A DNA stretch of 64,000 nt. Source: Bacillus mesophilus. GTDB taxonomy: Bacteria > Bacillota > Bacilli > Bacillales > SA4. Below, piece after piece: positions 62,390-64,000 of the stretch. The notes under the pieces were generated by a model. The model was not told the DNA's origin. It was given only the letters and a program-made list of their open reading frames with translations, and did not search any database. How positions within the stretch are numbered: position 1 is the first letter of the stretch; each line of letters starts with the position of its first letter. A program made the translations under genes and the position numbers. The stretch lies in the NCBI RefSeq assembly GCF_011008845.1, contig NZ_JAAIWM010000001.1, positions 248,001-312,000 on the forward strand, written 5' to 3'.

Positions 62390-64000
62390 TTATTGACCTT
62401 GTGTAACAATTTCTCGATCCTTATATTGAATCTCATATATTCTTTGATATGTGCCTTTGTTTTGAAGTAATTCTTCATGAACTCCTCTTTCAACAACTGC
62501 TCCGTTTTCAAGAACAATTATTTCATCTGCATGCTTTAGAGAAGATATACGGTGGGCAATAATGAAAGTGGTACGTCCATTCATTACTTCCTTAAATGCT
62601 TTTTGAATTTTGAATTCCGTCTCCATATCTACTGCACTAGTAGCATCATCTAATACAAGAATACTAGGATCAATTAAAATAGCACGAGCAATCGCAATTC
62701 TTTGCTTTTGACCACCAGATAGACCCATTCCACGTTCACCAAGCATCGTATCATAGCCATCTGGTAATTCCATGATAAAGTCATGTGCTTGTGCACGCTT
62801 TGCTGCATCGATAATACGTTCCATCGATACATCAGGATTTCCATATGAAATGTTAGCTTTAATTGTGGACGAGAACAAGAAAGATTCTTGCATGACAAAG
62901 CCAATATTTTTCCTAAGTGTACTTAACGAATAATCCTTAATGTCTGTACCATCTACTAGAATCTGACCTTTAGTTGGCTCGTAGAATCTAGTAATAAGTT
63001 GGGTGATACTTGTTTTACCACTACCAGTTGCACCAATTAACCCAATAACTTTACCAGGTGTTGCATCAAAGGTCACATCAGAAAGTGCTTCTTCGTCTTC
63101 TTCTTTATACTGAAGAGTAACTGATTTAAATTGAACATGCCCTTCGAGTCTTTCCTTTGCGACGGGGTTTTCTTTCTCATGAATTTCATTGTCAGCTTCT
63201 AGGATTTCTAGTAATCTCTCACCAGAAGCCTTGGATTGAGAAAATAGATTGATAACGAATCCTAAGTTCATAATCGGCCACATGATATACCAAACTAAAC
63301 TAAAAAATGCTACCAATTCCCCAGGCTTTACGGACCCATTAATAACTAAATAACCACCGTACGATAATAAAGCTACAACACATACATTTCCGATAAATTC
63401 CATTAACGGAAAGTACTTTGCCCATACGTTCGATGTTGTTAAATACTTCTCTCGATAATCACCATTTGAAGAATTAAATTTATCAATTTCGAAAGACTCT
63501 CTTGATAAAGACTTGACGGTATTAATTCCACTAATATTTTCTTGGACTTTCGTATTTAAATTACCAAAAGATTTACGAATTCCCCTAAACGCTGGATGAA
63601 CCCTTTTATCAAATTTGTAGACAACGAAAGCTAAAAAAGGCAAAGCAGCCATTGTAACTAAAGTTAACGGAACTGAGTAATAAAACATAACTGCTAAACT
63701 TAGTGTAATTAATAAAGAAAATCGAAGTAATTCCGCAAAACCAAAAGATAAGAAAAAACGGAACCCTTCAACATCTGCAGTTAATCTTGACATTAAATCC
63801 CCAGTTTTCGCATTATCGTAATATCGAAACGGAAGAAACTGTAGCTTTTCGTACAAAGCATTTCTTAGACGATAAACGGAACGAATTCCAAACATATCCC
63901 CTAAGTACTGATGGAAAAAAGTAGTTACGCCTTTAACTGTCATAATCGCAATGAAGCCTAATGCAATATACGGCACATACTCGTAGTCACCAGCCAAGAT
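62390..64000 (-). CDS. yknU: ABC exporter subunit, YknU-like, N-terminus beyond window
   Basis: About 537 residues are visible; roughly the first 45-50 residues and the start codon lie past the right edge. It has five or more membrane helices and an ATPase domain with Walker A IGATGSGKT and an intact signature LSGGQKQR. Walker B is ILVLDDATSAVD, where Asp replaces the catalytic Glu. This substitution and the altered signature of its partner complement each other (see findings). It pairs with the downstream gene in one operon. Family call firm; substrate unknown. Confidence 0.9.
   Translation of the reverse strand: MLAGDYEYVPYIALGFIAIMTVKGVTTFFHQYLGDMFGIRSVYRLRNALYEKLQFLPFRYYDNAKTGDLMSRLTADVEGFRFFLSFGFAELLRFSLLITLSLAVMFYYSVPLTLVTMAALPFLAFVVYKFDKRVHPAFRGIRKSFGNLNTKVQENISGINTVKSLSRESFEIDKFNSSNGDYREKYLTTSNVWAKYFPLMEFIGNVCVVALLSYGGYLVINGSVKPGELVAFFSLVWYIMWPIMNLGFVINLFSQSKASGERLLEILEADNEIHEKENPVAKERLEGHVQFKSVTLQYKEEDEEALSDVTFDATPGKVIGLIGATGSGKTSITQLITRFYEPTKGQILVDGTDIKDYSLSTLRKNIGFVMQESFLFSSTIKANISYGNPDVSMERIIDAAKRAQAHDFIMELPDGYDTMLGERGMGLSGGQKQRIAIARAILIDPSILVLDDATSAVDMETEFKIQKAFKEVMNGRTTFIIAHRISSLKHADEIIVLENGAVVERGVHEELLQNKGTYQRIYEIQYKDREIVTQGQ

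Overview
The window is AT-rich chromosomal DNA from an aerobic, endospore-forming member of the Bacillaceae. Gene content and order follow the Bacillus subtilis ylb - cta - pycA - yla - ykt - pdh - rnjA core. Spore-linked genes (spoVV/ylbJ, ylaJ, ylbD, a YtvI-like gene) point to a spore former. The genus cannot be fixed from sequence alone. Differences from B. subtilis include extra genes (a crotonase-like enzyme, a PaaI thioesterase, an Asp23-family gene, a YugN-like gene next to ylbB) and two families of intergenic palindromic repeats. I see no tRNA or rRNA gene, insertion sequence with a transposase, CRISPR array or prophage.

Layout. 1-7947: a partial crotonase gene, rpmF-ylbN, tmcAL, ylbL-ylbK, spoVV, and coaD-rsmD. 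8071-14472: small ylb genes (ylbG, ylbF, ylbE, ylbD, ylbC, ylbB) mixed with a thioesterase, a lipoprotein and hypothetical genes. A candidate structured RNA lies at 8096-8260. 14786-17339: YugN-like, Asp23-like, AI-2E/YtvI-like and GNAT genes. 17591-25725: a complete haem A / caa3 cytochrome oxidase block (ctaM-like, ctaG, F, E, D, C, B, with ctaA divergent). 25753-38349: pycA, ftsW, ylaN, ylaL, phoH2, ylaJ, a PNPOx-like gene, ylaI, ylaH, typA, ylaF. 38380-44377: GNAT, suhB-like, yktB, yktA, an NMO-family flavoprotein, speA, and the short SR1/SR1P gene. 44541-48657: small conserved and cell-envelope genes. 48689-54775: pdhD-C-B-A and ykyA. 55003-60348: def, rpoY-rnjA, ktrC and a PGRP-type amidase. 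60555-64000: a heterodimeric ABC exporter of the YknU/YknV type, cut by the right edge.

How the genes connect. CtaA and CtaB make haem A. CtaC-F form an oxidase whose subunit II carries a fused cytochrome c domain. CtaG and the DUF420 protein are assembly factors. PycA and the pyruvate dehydrogenase complex are the two main fates of pyruvate. The SR1 gene beside speA has two perfect matches to the CcpN operator consensus as I remember it, so it is probably switched by the glycolytic/gluconeogenic state. In B. subtilis its peptide binds GapA and affects RNase J1, whose gene (rnjA) is also in this window.

Most of the window is ordinary core genome and I found no large unknown system. The best leads are the RNA-like locus at 8096-8260; the repeat family whose inner stems change in sequence but stay paired, with one copy inserted in another repeat; a GNAT gene that seems to start at CTG; a 23-codon basic peptide gene upstream of rpoY-rnjA; and several structured leaders.
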